Source: Malurus cyaneus samueli (taxonomy: Eukaryota; Chordata; Aves; Passeriformes; Maluridae). Taken from it: a stretch of 64,000 bases of DNA. Below, one piece after another: positions 35,394 to 50,300 of the stretch. A program made the translations under genes and the position numbers. The notes below the pieces were generated by a model. That model was not told the DNA's origin and ran no database searches. It saw only the letters and a program-made list of their open reading frames with translations. Every line of letters starts with the position of its first letter. The stretch's first letter is position 1. The stretch spans positions 28,625,891 through 28,689,890 of the forward strand of contig CM019220.1 in the NCBI GenBank assembly GCA_009741485.1. Reading direction: 5' to 3'.

Positions 35394-38300
35394 CGTGGGG
35401 ACTCTGCTGCCAGCAGGGGCTCCCAGCACCCTTACCCTGCTTGTCATTTCTGCTCCATCACCTCCTGATGTCTGCACCAGACACAGGAAGGCAGCCCGAG
35501 CACATAAGTAGGAAACCTGTTTCCCAATCTGCTAGAAACCAAAATAAAGCATTACCAACAGCTACTGTGATAAAGACCTGCACTTTCTGGGGCTGGCTGC
35601 TTCCTCCCCAGCTCAGTGACTTGTAGCCTTCCAGGTGTACATTTGGAGAGGAAAAGGCTTCTCTAGGAATTACAGAGACTGCAAATGTCTTTTGGAAAAC
35701 ATCACAAACTTTGTCTCTTTTCAGTTGCTCTCCAGCATCTAAGATAGCATCTCTAAGCAAAACAAACTTTGAAGTGTGTTCAGAAGAACTCACTAGACAG
35801 CTAAACCCAGCCAGCTGTTGCTGTGACAGTTATTGCACATGCTTGCCAGGAAATGGGGGACAATTATTTACAGTGGTTATAACTCTTAGAACAATTGTCT
35901 GCCCTTTATCAAATTCCTGCCCTCCAAGAAACTGGGAACAATTTGTGTTTAGCAGATGATAGAGCACTAATTCATCTTCAGCAAAGCTTATACGAAAAAG
36001 ATTTGTATTCCATTGATATTTAATACTACTTGTATGGTAATAGAAAATAAATAATAAATAATGAGATTAGACATGCAGAGGAAGTCTAAACAGCAGATTG
36101 CACTTCAAAAAAGGCAGTAGTATTGTATTAAAATGGAAAAGAGTATGCTTAAAGTCCAGCAACATCCTATTTTGAAATGAATCAATCAAGAGAAGATTGC
36201 ACCAAACACAGAATACTCTGTGCACTGTAATACTGAAGCTCATAGCACAAGTTGTGTGTCATAGATCCTATTAGACTGCTCCAGGTGGGAAAACTCTTTC
36301 CAATTCATTAGGCAAGAGCCATCCCAGATGACTGATATCCATCAAATAAGTCAGTGATAACATCATTTGCTCCTTTCTTCAGAAGCAAAATTACTTCAAG
36401 GCATAGGCTGGATTCAAAACATCTTTTCCATGCAATGGTTTCACACAAAACAACAAAAAACTAAAACACATCCTTGGCAAGACTGCCTTTCCCAGGAGAT
36501 GCAAAATGGAACACAATGCCTTTCACAAGAGTTTTCCATTTTGGCTTGATCATTCCAAAGTGAAGAGCAAACATCTGGAATGCTGACCAGCCAAAGTCAC
36601 TCGAGTGCATGCCTGACTCTGGACATGTAAATGATAACTCTAGAATAAGGCAGTACTTTTTAAAGGAGAACAACACATTACAGGTTGCTGCAGAGAAATT
36701 TATTGGCTGCTGCATTCTTCTCTCATGCAGCAAGTTCAGACATGTTGGTGTGCTCAGTAACTGGGTTAATGAATCAATTTAAACTGTATCCACAGCAGTT
36801 CTTTAACAGAAATGAATTAATGATGTCTTATGTAAAAGATCTACTCAAAGTGCTACCAGTCGAGTGAGAAAGGAGACTGAGAAATCTATGAAAGACTGAC
36901 AGCAATGTAATGATCCTGCCTTGCTCACTAGAAAAAGGCCCAGTTTTTAAAGGTTTTCCTGGGTGCTAAGTACATCCTTAGTAAAGCAGAGTTTGGTACA
37001 ACTGTTCAGAATACTCTCAGAAGTATTGAATACATATGGAAAACTGTGGCACTGATGAGAAAATCCAAACAGGGCTAGTAAAATCCTAGTTTCCTGAGTG
37101 ACAAATTTTTAACTGGCAAGAACCTCTCACTGCAACATTCTCATCACCTCCCCTGAATTAGCCTATTTTAATAAGAAAACAGGCAGAGAAGGAGGATTTT
37201 TTATAAAGCTCGTGTGCTGTTGGTAGAAGAAGATTAGGAATTACTCTATTTTTCTTTGATCCTCTGCAATCTATTCCTAGCACTATCCAAATCTCCACTT
37301 GATGCTGGCAGAGACCTGCCAGCTTACCTGATTTCTTTACAGCCTGGGAGATTGCAGAGGTGATATTTTTTGCTTACTTATGCCACAGGGTAACAAAATT
37401 TGCCCAGAGCTAAGATGTTGTAATACACACCCCCTGGTCTAATGTGCTAGATAACACTTCTAATAGACACATATAAATTTCTTCCACAGAATAACCCTCA
37501 CAAAAACAAGTTACAGTTCTGGCACTTACGTTGTAGAGAAGCTTTTAATACAAGCTCCTTGCAATAAATCAAACATAGAAACAGTTTCTTCTTAATAACT
37601 AAATACAAGAGGAACACAGATTTTTTTACAATCACAGTGCTGTGTTGGACTATATTCAATTAAAGGTGCATAGACATTCCCCCCAATAGGCTTTTTTCCT
37701 CCAGTTCTATTTTAAAAATTTGTTTCTTGTTGAAGAAATAGCTGATACATAGATACAAGATGACTATTCATGGGGGCTTTTCATCCTATCAAGAAATTCA
37801 CATATCATTTCACCAAAATAATTTTTCTTTTAACTACTTTGTGATAAAAATAACAACAGCAATAATAAATAGAATAAGGTGCTTGCTTTGATGCTATATG
37901 CAAAAGAAAGCCTCATATTATTCGATTGATTTAAACAGTTCCAATTTTCAGTATTTTGAGGGACAGCTACAACAGGTCTGTCCTCCCCCCCAACCCTGCA
38001 ATTTTGGAATCAAGTAGCATAGATTTTAACCAGGAATTGAAATTAAGGGAAGAGCTGTATATGCAGAAAGACATATTGTGATTTCCAGCTTCCTTCAGGA
38101 AGGCTCTATTCATTCAGTTCTTCCTTCCAGTTTTCTTTTACAGTGAGCTGTAATAACACACAGAGTATTTCCTATTGGGTCAAGACAGAGAATGCCAGAT
38201 TTTGAGGATAAACCATTCCAGAAGTGTGTCAAAAGGCAAATTTCTCTCCTATTTTTGTTTCCTTACTTCTGAACTTCTGACAAAAATAATTAGAAGTGTG

Positions 38301-41300
38301 GATGCTTTGTAGCAAGAGAGGCTTGATTAGATTACAGATCCAGGGTTGTAGTTGCTCATACACCAAAATGCAAGAAGAAAATGAAGTTTTTCAGCCCTTG
38401 TTCCATAGAACTGAAGTGATATGTATACAGGCAAAAGTATTTCTAAAATTCAAGATATTTCTTCCTTTCTATTACTGTAGTGCAGGGTGCAAAAGACAAA
38501 GTCAAGCGTCGCAAGAAAGCAAACTTGAGTATTTTTCAGAGTTATCAGTTGCTCATGAGAAAAAAAGAAATGAACCTCTTTATGAGAACTTACACAAATT
38601 AATAATTTTTAACATAGTCATCTTGGGCTTTACAATTTTCTTTCTTATACAAAGACCATTAGTTGAATTAGTGGTATTGATCAGGATGCAAATTTGGACT
38701 TTTTTGGTTGGGTTTGCTTTTTTGGCATTACGTCAGCATTGTAGAAATAAATGAAGAACACAGGCACTATCACTGGTTTTTTACATTTAAAACAGAATGG
38801 TCTTGCAGGTTCCTGACCTGTGCTTTTTGGATACAAAGGGTAAGCAGGTGGACAGGCCAACTGGAAAGCAGAAGGAAAAGTAAGGAACGGAAAGAAATTT
38901 TAATTGCTCAAAACAAGAGACATTTATTTAAAGATGAATCCCTGTGGAGATTTTGTATATATTTTTGGAAAACAAAAATATTTATGCTAAAATAGGCCTT
39001 CCCTCAGAAGAGAGCATTTTTTTTCTGGAACTATAGAAATCCAAGAAAGTACCTTCAGCTCTGCAATAACCAGCAGGACTGTGCAGAGCACACCAGGCCT
39101 GGAGCTTTCCCTCCAGCTCACAGATGGACTTTCATGCTTTATGCCAGTGCCTGCAATGTGTCTGCAAAGAACCCATTTACTCTCTATTTCAAAACTTGAA
39201 AGCAGACAGTCTGCTCAGTGTGGCTTTATCAGCAGGTAAGGAAACCCTACCCTGCTACTATATACAAATCTGAGGTTGAACAGTGGAATATGTCACTGGA
39301 TGAAAATAGGATTTGTGCTTTGTTTACTCACTGTATGATATACAAAGATTTTTTTTTTGTTCACATGCTTAGATTTTCTAAAATATAAGGATTCAAACAA
39401 ACAAAAAAAAACCAAACCCAAAAACAAAACCACAAAAACTCCCCCAACAAATNACAGCTGGATATATTTCAGCATCCTCTGGCACATCTGCAAGTGTTTG
39501 GCCCTAGCAGATTTTGTAAGTCCCCTGTCAGAAAAGGAGTTTAACCACCAGAGAGTGAGGAAGCATTCCCTAGGGTTCAGCTGTGTCCCTGCATGGCCAC
39601 AATGTGATGCATCACAGTTTTGTGTAGCATTTGCTCATTACTCTCCATGTTTTTTTCATCTGCAAATCCTATAGCTTCCTGGAATTATGCATATTAATTA
39701 AATTACAGAGGTTTTTCAGTCAACTAGAACATATAGAAACCTGTGAGGTACAACTTCTCTGCAGACAGGGGTTCCTATTAATCTCCAAGTCTGGAGTATG
39801 GAACATCTCTAGCCAGGATTTAGAACACAATTTTTTTTTCTGGAATGACACAAATAACACAACCTGATAAGAAACTATACTTTACTTAACACTGTTGGTA
39901 TAAGATTTAAGCCTTTGGAAACAGAATCAATACAAAAAAACCCCAGAAACTGAAAACTGGGTGTCTTAGCAGACCTCAATAGTAAATAACATACTGATTT
40001 GCTCTGCTTGAAATTCTGGAGCAAAATACTCAAAAAACTCAAAAACATATTGATTGCTTTAAAAAGTTCCTTAGAGGAACTTCTGTATCTCTTTCAAATA
40101 CAATTATTGCTTTGGTCAATATGACTAGAAAATTATTTAAAAATTCATCTCCCAGTCTTAAATTTGTCTTTACATTGTTATTAAAGTCATTGCACTTCAG
40201 TTGATGCTCTTTACTTACAGCAGTTTCCTATCTGAACAAATGCTTCTGATTATAAATACTTTATCTTTGGAATCTGTCACAGGAAGCATGTAGCATGTCA
40301 TGACTGATTAAAAGGCTATGCCAAATTATAATTCATGGCTCTTTAAAGTATACACACACAAAACCCCAACATATGGAACATCCACTAAGTCTTCTGTTCA
40401 ATCACTAAAATAACTTAAAAGAAGAAACAATAATTTAATAGTCTAAGAGTAGTGAATCCTACTGTACATAATAAAAGTTTCGGGGGTTTTTTTCAGCATA
40501 TTTTTAGCCAAATTCCTCTTCCAAAATGGAAATTTTAATCCAAGACAACAGGAAGAATATTCTAAATGAATGGTGCAGCTAATGGAGAGAGAAGCCATCT
40601 TTGCCTTGCAGGATCAATCCACAAGTCTATTTGCCTGCATGTCTTGTAGCTGCCAAAAGCTTTATTGCTTCAATTAAAGAGAGAAACTTCTTAGTAGAAT
40701 AACTTTTTGTATTTGTTCCCGCCCACAGTTTTGGATATAAAGGAGATGAGGAAAGAAATACCTGAATAAAGGCATCTTTTAAATTTTTTGTGAGATGCTC
40801 TTCTCATCCATGACTGCTGCACTAAAAGCAGAAAACCCACCCCCAAAAGTATGTATGTATGCATGACATTAACTACTTTTTTAGGATAAGAAAGAGCTAA
40901 AAGATTTCAATCTATTTTCTGCAAAATGAATTCATATTGCTTCCAACTCACTATTGAAAAGTAAGACAAGGAGATAAAGAAAAAATCTTTCACAGTTGCT
41001 AAGTGCTCACTCTTCCTGCCCAGTCACCAATTTTTGTCTAGCTTTTCTTTTGTTTATTTGTTCAGGTTTCTAAGTCTGAATTAGAGCCAAGAAAATTCTT
41101 TGTCTGGAGCTAAGGCGGGTTATACACTGAATAAGCTTCCACAAAAGACACATCTTCACAGACAATCTTAGCCAAAAGAATACTAAAAAAAAATTGTTCT
41201 GCAACCGTCTACTTTAAGAAGAAATATTAAATGTGTCATTTAATTAGAATCCATTTTCATTTCTTGATGTTGCTTATTTTCAAAATGAGCTGTTTAAGGA

Positions 41301-44300
41301 TTCCATGCTTCTGGGTATAATGCAGGGGTTTTCAGAAACTATATATCAATTTAAGACTTTTGAATACCGGACCTAATTAAGATTAACCTCTGCAGGAGAC
41401 AGGATAATTTGTTCTATGGCTTGTTAAATAACTATCTGTTAATACATTAAAAGGTTTTATATGACAAAATAAATCAGAGACAGAAAATAGGAAAAGAAAA
41501 TAAATATTGGTAAGAGGTTAAGTAGAAATTATAGCCTTTGGGGAATTAGGAAGTTAACCCTTCAGCATTATCTGCTGCTGTGGAAGTTCAGAACAGACCT
41601 ATTACCACGAAGAGGATTTGCAAGTAAGAATTTTACTACAGGCTCTCAATCAGCATGGAACATGCAAATTGAAGTAATTATTAAGCAATTTTATTCATAG
41701 ACAAAAGATGATGTAAAAGGAGCTAAGCCTAAAGCAAGGCAGCTCAACTGAGTTGCTGTACAGAGTGTGAGTCCTTGCACTGCTTTCAGCATCCTTGATA
41801 AGAAACACTAATGTGATAGCCAAGGAGTGAAGTCACTTCTGAGCCTCACAGTTCTCAAGCTGAGTAAAAAGGAGGCTGGCAGGGATACAGTTCTGGACAA
41901 CTGCAGCAGAGCTCAAGGAAGTTTTCTGTTTCGTTGAAATAGTGTGTTGTTCATTTCCACCAGCTCCCCAAGGTTATAAATGCACATTCTATTCCAGACA
42001 CCCAGCAGAGAACCAGAGTCACTTCGCCTCACTGGCTATTCTTTCAAAGCATGTTTTGAGCAATGTGCTCACATTGGTGGCTGGTTGTCAAGAACCACGT
42101 TCTTTACACACAACCAAACTAAAAGAATTTCTGTAGCTCCTTGCTGGATCTTTTATATAAAATAAGTAAAAATACCGTGAACTTCAGTAGGCATCACATT
42201 TATGAAGCAAAGTCTCTCTTTGCTTGTCACCATTAATGAAAGAAAATTCCTCTAATCAGTGTTGTGGCAGCTTTGTTGGCTGAAAACCAACTTACACAAT
42301 TTGAGATCAAAGAGAAGTGTGTTTTAATTGGTAGGCATTTCATTACAGATAACAAGTCCAAGTGACCATCAAACACTGATTAGAGAAACACAATTATTCA
42401 CCATGATCTAAGGAGAGGGAAGACACTGACAAATCCTGCTGAAACAGTGTTCAAGCTCACTGATAGAGAAGGTGGTATCTTAGATAGTTTATGGCTGCAG
42501 AAGGACCAAAGCCATGAGTTCTACAACAGAACTATCATTATTCAAGCCTTGTGTATGACGAGGCATTAAACCAGGAGCAGAGTAGAATACTCCCTGCCCA
42601 AGGCTCCAGCATTCCTCTTCCTCAGTCCTGGACTACAGCACGAGGTTTATAACTCAGGTCTGATCCTGCAGAGGCTCCTCACTGAGACCGATCCTACTCC
42701 ACCCACAGCAACATCTGCTCTTTACTAGGCTCTAGAGAGTTTGAGGAAAAGGAGTATTCTGATTTAAGTTGCAAGAGTTTCATAGACTCTTTCTGCAGAA
42801 AAACATCTTTTCAAACTCTTCTTGGTGCTGAAGATGACTTAACTTCCCATTGTCTCTGTATTCATCTATTAAAAATTATTACATAAAACCCCAAGCAAGG
42901 GTTGCTAATTCTTCTTTTAGATTTTAATGCTTTTATGTTTCTTCCTTTCTCCACGGTCCCTTCAACACCTTTCCAATCCAAATGATTATAAAGCAGTATT
43001 TACAGCAGAATTTTTTGTCCAAAGACAAATATAAAGCACAATACAAGAACAGTATCTGTTCAATCTTAAAGATATGTGCAGTAACAAATGGTATCTCTGT
43101 TATATAAAGCTGCAGGAACACCTAATATATATATCTATATATTTAGTTTTATAACCTGATATTACTTACTACAAAACATGAAGGTCTGCCAGTGATGTTT
43201 CCTTATATCATCTGGCTCCAATCTTGTTCATTGTAATAAAAGGGACAATTCCTTCTACAGTTCTGATAGTTTCCCTTTCTATTGACCATAGTGCTTGATG
43301 AGGAGGAGCAAACCCTCTGTCCTTTTCTTTGTTACCATTAATGACAAAGATTTTAGATGTCTGTTTAGTTAATCTTCCCAATCATTTCTAATAAAATGTG
43401 TAATAAATTTAAATATGCCACATTCTTGAACTGGTGCCAGAGGAAGGCCAATCTTTACTACAGAATTCATATCAGAATAAATCATATAGTGCATTTATCT
43501 GGTTTAACTAAAGCTCATCAGCAGATAGCACCAACCTTCCCAAAGAGAGATAAGGATGGTATAGCACTACCATTTAATTATAGTTTAAATGTCAACTTTT
43601 AGTCAGTGGGACAAGAAAACACTTGTGCAACAGTGGCTGGGATTCTCTGAGGGCAGTGGGAGGATTTTGCATTTGACCATGATAATTCTGACTGTCGAGT
43701 CAGTAGCTTCCCATTAAACTGCCAAAAATCACCAAAATTAATATGCACGAAAGTCTGACCAAATACAGAATGTGTCTTAGAAATAAAAACAAGCCTGTAA
43801 CTGAACCTGGAATGTTTGGAACTGGAATAAAGGATCTTCAGAATATACAAAGCATGTCAGAAGCAGATAATACATCTTCCAGCTCACATCAATGGAATGA
43901 GCTATTTGGTAGCCTGCTTTTTATCCTTGTTATTCCACAGAGTTCTGCTAAGAGCTCCTGGTTGCAAAGTTTTAACCTGTTTCAATTTGTGAGTCTGCAA
44001 TGTAATTTTCATACTAAAATGTAGCCCATGATGGTAACTTCAGGGTTTACCTACACTGTCACTGGATTTTGACATTTACTCCAGAGTAAAAGGTGAAGTT
44101 TTTTTTTTTTTCTCCTCATGGCATCTCACCGTAGGAAGAAGTCCCAGAAAACCAGCCAATAATTAAAATGCAGATCAAATGTTACAAGCTTAGCTTGAAA
44201 AGTATGTTCACACAAACCTGCTGAATTCTAACTGACAAATACACAAATACTTATATATTTTACAGATTATGCGAATCTCCACCTAGGATTCTTTGTTACA

Positions 44301-47300
44301 GACTATAATTGCAATGGTACTGTATGCTTAGATAGGAATATCACATATCATCTAAATGTCTCATTTTGTCTCCCATATGCTACCTTTATATATATATTTA
44401 CTATTTTTTGAGTTCAAAACAAAAGAAAGCAACTAAAACTTTTAGAAGTTATTTCTTTGAAAGGTATTTGAGCTACATTTTCATTTTTGTTCAGGCTAGT
44501 TAGTAGGAAGATTCTACTTTATTCAAGTACCTCTCATAATTTGGCAATGGTATAAAATGACCTAACCTTGGAAAGGAAAAATTAAATTTTGAGAACAAAA
44601 ATAATAATTTTAACCCCTGAAACGAGAACCTCCAGCAAAGATGTTCAGTACACTCAGAACCTATGTGATTGAAAGACTTGAGATAACAAAGATAGTCCAA
44701 TGCATTTTCACAAATACACCCGATACCTGATTATCCTCACCACATGCATCTTACTCCTAAAAAGAATATGCTGCTCTTGATTCCAAAAAAAAGTAGCCTT
44801 GCTATGAAGCCAGCTATCAGCAATTTCTTGCCAAGATATTTTAGGAGCACAAAGACAACAAAATTTTTATTTTTATTAGAATTCTAATCTCATTTCTCTT
44901 ATTTATTCACTCATTTACTCCCCAGCCAATGTCCAGTTTCTAATTAACTTTGCCAGAAGTAATGTGGGGGCCACTGTCTAAAGCCTAACAATTTTTCAAA
45001 TCAATCTACTAAATATACATCACAGAGCCAGACAGGTGTGCTACCACAAAATAACTAGGCCATTTTTCTGCATTTTCTATATGTGCTGAAGAAAAAATCC
45101 CTCAGGTACCAGCAGCCCTACCAGCAGTACAGCTTGAACTAGGGATTTTGGAGTAATTCAATTTCATACAATCCCAAATAGTGTCCCTTGAATGGCTACT
45201 CCGTGACAGAGTGAATTTCCCCCCACGATTAACTGGTGAAATGCAGCTGACACCTCACACAATCAAACAGACTAACTTACTGTCAGATATTTTACCTGAA
45301 TTGGAACGAGATATAAAGAGTATTAAGGCGTCCAGCAAAAGGAAGAGAGAAGTATATTCAATGTTCACTTTGGTGCAGATTCCATGGAAGCACAAAAAAG
45401 GAAAGCTATAAAGATTAAAACTCCATAGTGATTATAGATTTCCCGGTACAAATCTGAAGTTATAAAAGTGCTATATGATAAGATGCCATATTCTATAAAC
45501 ATTTATACTTTGATTTCAGCTACTGCAGTATGTCTTAATGCAAATACAGCTAAAGGGATTACTGGTAAAAGAAATAAAGCCTTTAAAAGAATTTAGATGA
45601 AGAAATATGAAAGAGAAATGCGAATATTCTTTGTGCTTCAAGATAAAAGCTTTGTACAGCGGCTCTGTACTGTAATCTTATTAATGTTTTTCTTTATAAA
45701 AAAGTAGAATCATTCTCCAACTTAAACTTCTCTCTCTGCAAGGCTATTAAATTGTGTCTATATACAGATTAACAATCACCTAAAATGTTGTATATGGATT
45801 TGGGAAGTATGACATCCTTTAAATGTTGATAGCCTGCACAAATAGTGATGATTTACCATGAAACAGCTTTCAATCACAAATGCCAAACCAATAAAACTTA
45901 AGTTTCCTTGGGAATCTACCAATGGAAAGCTGCAATCAAATTTCTGCAGAAAACCAGAACCTGAAGATGTATGCCAGAAGCATCACTATTTTGGCAATTA
46001 GGGCTAATTACTTAAAAGATAAAATGGTCTGAGGTAAGTACTCTTCTTTCTGGTTCCTTTTCATTTTGCCTTTTTTATTCTATGACGGATAAAAATACCA
46101 CTAGCAGCAACATAAGAAGTCTGGACTCTCACCTGCCACAGCGGAATGAAATTCTGAAACTATTTAAAAAAATGAAATATCATTAGATACAAAACTCATC
46201 TCAGTAATTAGATAAAAATCTGTAAATTGTTATTGCTTGCACAACACAGAAAATTCTTTCCTGCTTTCAAGTCTTCTTATGGACTTGTGTTTAAGCTCCA
46301 GGAAATTATAACTTATCCAAAGTTCCAAGTTCGGTAGTTCATTATTTCAAATGATATATTGTCTACAGCAACAAACATTGCTCTCTGGCACAGACACATT
46401 CATTAGATAAAGCTGTAACAGGAGAAAGTGAATAAAGTACTTGAGGCTTTATCTTTCTTCAGCATTATGTGGTGATAGTGCTAAAACCATGTGAGTAATT
46501 TTCAGTATTTGGGGCTTTTTTATATTTACATTTCTAGCATTAGATGATGAACAGGCTTTAGAAGTCACTGAGAGCTGTAACAAAGCTACTGAAAAATCAG
46601 GTGGCTTTTTGCCTCACTGTCTGCATGAATTTACTGTTAGGACTTGAAAATGTAGAAAACCAGGAGTGGCTACAGAAATGGAAATTATCAAAGTGGATTA
46701 ATTCAGCAGGACAAATATCTCTTGACCATCTTTTGGTGAAACACCAGCATTGTTTACAAGGAACAGTCACAGTACATGACAGAAAGATGATGAGACATAT
46801 AATAGCAAGAAAAGTGATCAGGACTCCCAAGTGATCCAAAATGGAAGCTGAATGAGCGCATGTCATTAAAGAGTTCATTATCCCTCAGCAACAAAAAGCA
46901 TCCTTTTACATTCTGTCCACCTTGGACTAAGGTTAGGGCAGGAAAGGGGAAAAGAAGTATGTCTAAGACTGGAAAAGGATGGGAATTGGCTCAGAAAATC
47001 CAGCGCAGAAAGTCCTGCTCCCTTTGGGTGGGCAACCATCTGACATGGACAACCATTGAGTCAGAGATGAAGCAATGCTAGTGTGAACACAGAATGGGGA
47101 CACAAAATCATCGCACAAGTTCCCTTCTGCAGCTGAAGGCTGGCTCACAGCATTGATTTACTCCACTTTAGCTCAAGCTAGCAGTTTCTGCCACAGCATT
47201 CTGCATTTGCCTGGTAAGCTTTTGTGTCCTTATTCCTAACACAATCTCTACAGCTCACGTGATCTGAGTTTCTCCTGCTGGACAAGACAATGTTCAGAAC

Positions 47301-50300
47301 ATTTCTAAAACTGATCCAGCTACTGCTCTGCTCAATTTGAAGCCAGCTGTGCCACAGACCTTCCTTTTCTGATACACATATAGATCAAGAGAACCAAAAT
47401 TGCTGCCTTGTCTGCAGCACCTCTGCCTGCAACGTGACAGCTGCAGGTAATGCCTTAACCAGATACAGAGTGCATTGTGGTCACACTTTTTTTTTTTTAC
47501 TCAAAAAGTCAAAGAAGTGTTGACTCTTAATGATTTTAGTAACTTTTATAACCTTGTTTCACTTGGAAATAAAATTTGTCATCCTTTTATCTCTGAGGGT
47601 GTATTTACAGCCTTCCCTGACATCAAACAGCAAAGGAAAATGCTCTAGTGACTTTCTCTAAATCACTTTGTTACTGCTATCTGATCTGAATGAACTTATC
47701 TTTCTGATCTCGTTTTTTTTAGGGAAATCTTTTCTTCTTTAATCTTATTGATTTTTTTTCTTCTACCCTACCTGATTGACAGTAAATTAACTGGGCATTG
47801 TACTTAAGGAGCACATGTCTGTAATGAAAGTTCAAACATCATAACTTAATTTCATTACATTCTTTCATCACTGCAATATAAAACAATCATCTTATTTTCT
47901 TGATAACATCTCCTTAGAACTTGTCATCAGTGTTTTTCTACAGCTTCTGTTTCCTTCTCCCTTATTTTCACACAAAGCAACCTTAGAAAATTACTTGGGA
48001 TTGGCTAATACTCTTTTAAACCTTAATTGAAACATTAATATATTTATCAGCTGTTATTTTGTGGGGGGCTTTAGGGAACACTTTAGACTTCACAGCAAAT
48101 TTGTTTTAGCAGAAAAACAAACAAACCGAGAAAATTTATACATATTTTGCAACCTCAATTATATACTAAGTATCCTCAAAGCACAGAGCATGTTAAAAAA
48201 AGAAAATCAGTTACAATATGGCGCTGCAATATATAAATAAAGAGGTGGCCTATTGACTTTCTCAGGTGGAAGCAATAGACATTATTAAAAACCAGCAATG
48301 ATTGCAGTATTGACAAAATACATAAAGATAGCCTGTTGCTCACTTAAAAACATTCACTAATGTAGTTGAAAGTAATTCCAAGACAAATTTGTCTGTCTCC
48401 TATCCTCTAGAAACTGATGTATCTGATGTTTTTACAAGTTGTCTGTCCCTCCTGCAGCACTCTGAGAACCCTGAGCTCTTGTGTGGGTGCAGTGGTCAGT
48501 CAGAGCAGAGCTCATTGTGGGTCAGAGCAGATTGCCAATCAGGAATTTTACCAAAAAAACCTGACACAGAAAATTTTTTGTGAAAACTGAACATGCCTGT
48601 TAATAATAGGAAAAGCCTTTAAACAGATAATTGGCAAAAACCACCAACCCTTGCACAAACAGAATCTGACCCTTTATTTAATTTTATATTTTTCTACCTT
48701 TTTCTTTACTTGATACAGCTGAAGAAGGATTAGAACATTCAGACAATGGACACAAGAAACCAATCCATGCACTCATCAGCATAAAGGAGAACTGATATCC
48801 CTTCCTACTTTTAAATTCTTTTGCAGCCTTCTCTCTTTGTGGAGTTCATTCGCAGAACATAGGCACACTGCCTCCTTTCTTCACTCCAGCAAAGCTGCTT
48901 TTCTATATAAATCTGACAGACTTACAAAAAAAAAGGGTATCCCCATAACCCTTAAAATAATAAGACAGATAAAGAAAGTGCCTGAATTTAGAAACTTTTC
49001 CACAGAACTTGGAACCATAAAACAGAGAAAGAAGTCACTGGAGTCTGGTTTTGGCTTTTTTAGAGTTATGAAAAGTTTCAACTGCTCACATGAGAAGTGC
49101 TGCTGTTTAACAGCTACCCACGCCTCTTCTCATTTTGGAAGCAGTTTTGTTTATGCTGAAACCAGCTCCATGGGAAAAAAAATTATTTCAAACCAATAAA
49201 TCACACAAATCAAAGTAGCAAAACAAATAAACTTTGTCAAGTTTCATTGAGGTATTTATGTCTGCTAATACAAAAGCCAGATATGATCTCTGCCTATACC
49301 TTGAATAGAGAAATGTGCTGCATGGAAAGCAGATCATCAGGAAGGTTAATTTCCTTGAAGAGCTGGATGCAAGGACTGCTGCATCAATTTCCCTGTGAAA
49401 ATTGAGTCCTGTTTCTAAGAGTTGGCACTGAAAAAAATAATAAACTTTCCCATAAAGTTGGTTTCAGTTTCAATAAAATTAAATTTTGCCGTTTTACCAA
49501 AGACCAAAATTAAAATCTACTAGTGATCCAAGAGTTACTGTTTTGTTTGTGTGCTGAATAGTGTCCTTTAATCACTTGTCACTAAGTGAAAAATATCCAG
49601 CTTACAGAGTGACATATGACGTTACATGTCCAATTATGATCACCCAGAATTCAGCCTTCTTTTTTCCCATCCACCTTTATACAAAACTTCTTTTTGACTG
49701 ATTGCTTTAGGACAAACAGTGTCTCTCTCACCTGAATTACCTCCCTTAAGATTTAAATCACACAGCTTGTTGCACTGGATCTTTCTGGGTGAAAGGAGGA
49801 GTACATTACTAGAAGCCTCTGACTTTTTCTATGTAAAAAAACACTTGCTATGAGGTGAGCATAATTTCACCTTTAGCTTTTTAAGTAACAAACCAAAAAA
49901 GAAAAAAATAGCTTAATTTCCTCTGTTGGAGCTCATTATTTTCATGGATTTAATTTTGTGAGCATTTTGTTTTTCTTTGTTTCCTTGTTTTTCTTAATAT
50001 AAAAGTGACCAGTGCTGCTAATAACATCTGTCCTGAGTGGATTAAAAAACAACAACAATAAAAAAGAATTTTCTCGATTATTTGTGTGTGGTCAAACCAA
50101 AAACAAACTAACAGAAGAGGCTAGGGTGTGACAAAGAGATGGTTCAGTCTATATTCATTATGCAGAAAAATTTGGTAAACAACAATTTCACCTTCAGGAA
50201 TACAAGCTGGAAAACCCAAAGTAAACTCAAAGGCCACCCCTGCTGCATTTATCAATAAATCCAAAGGCACAGGCCTTCACTCTGTAAATCAAATTGCACC

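Noticed and set aside
35149..35511. Several overlapping frames on both strands
   Set aside because: Produced by the 50-bp GC-rich duplication.
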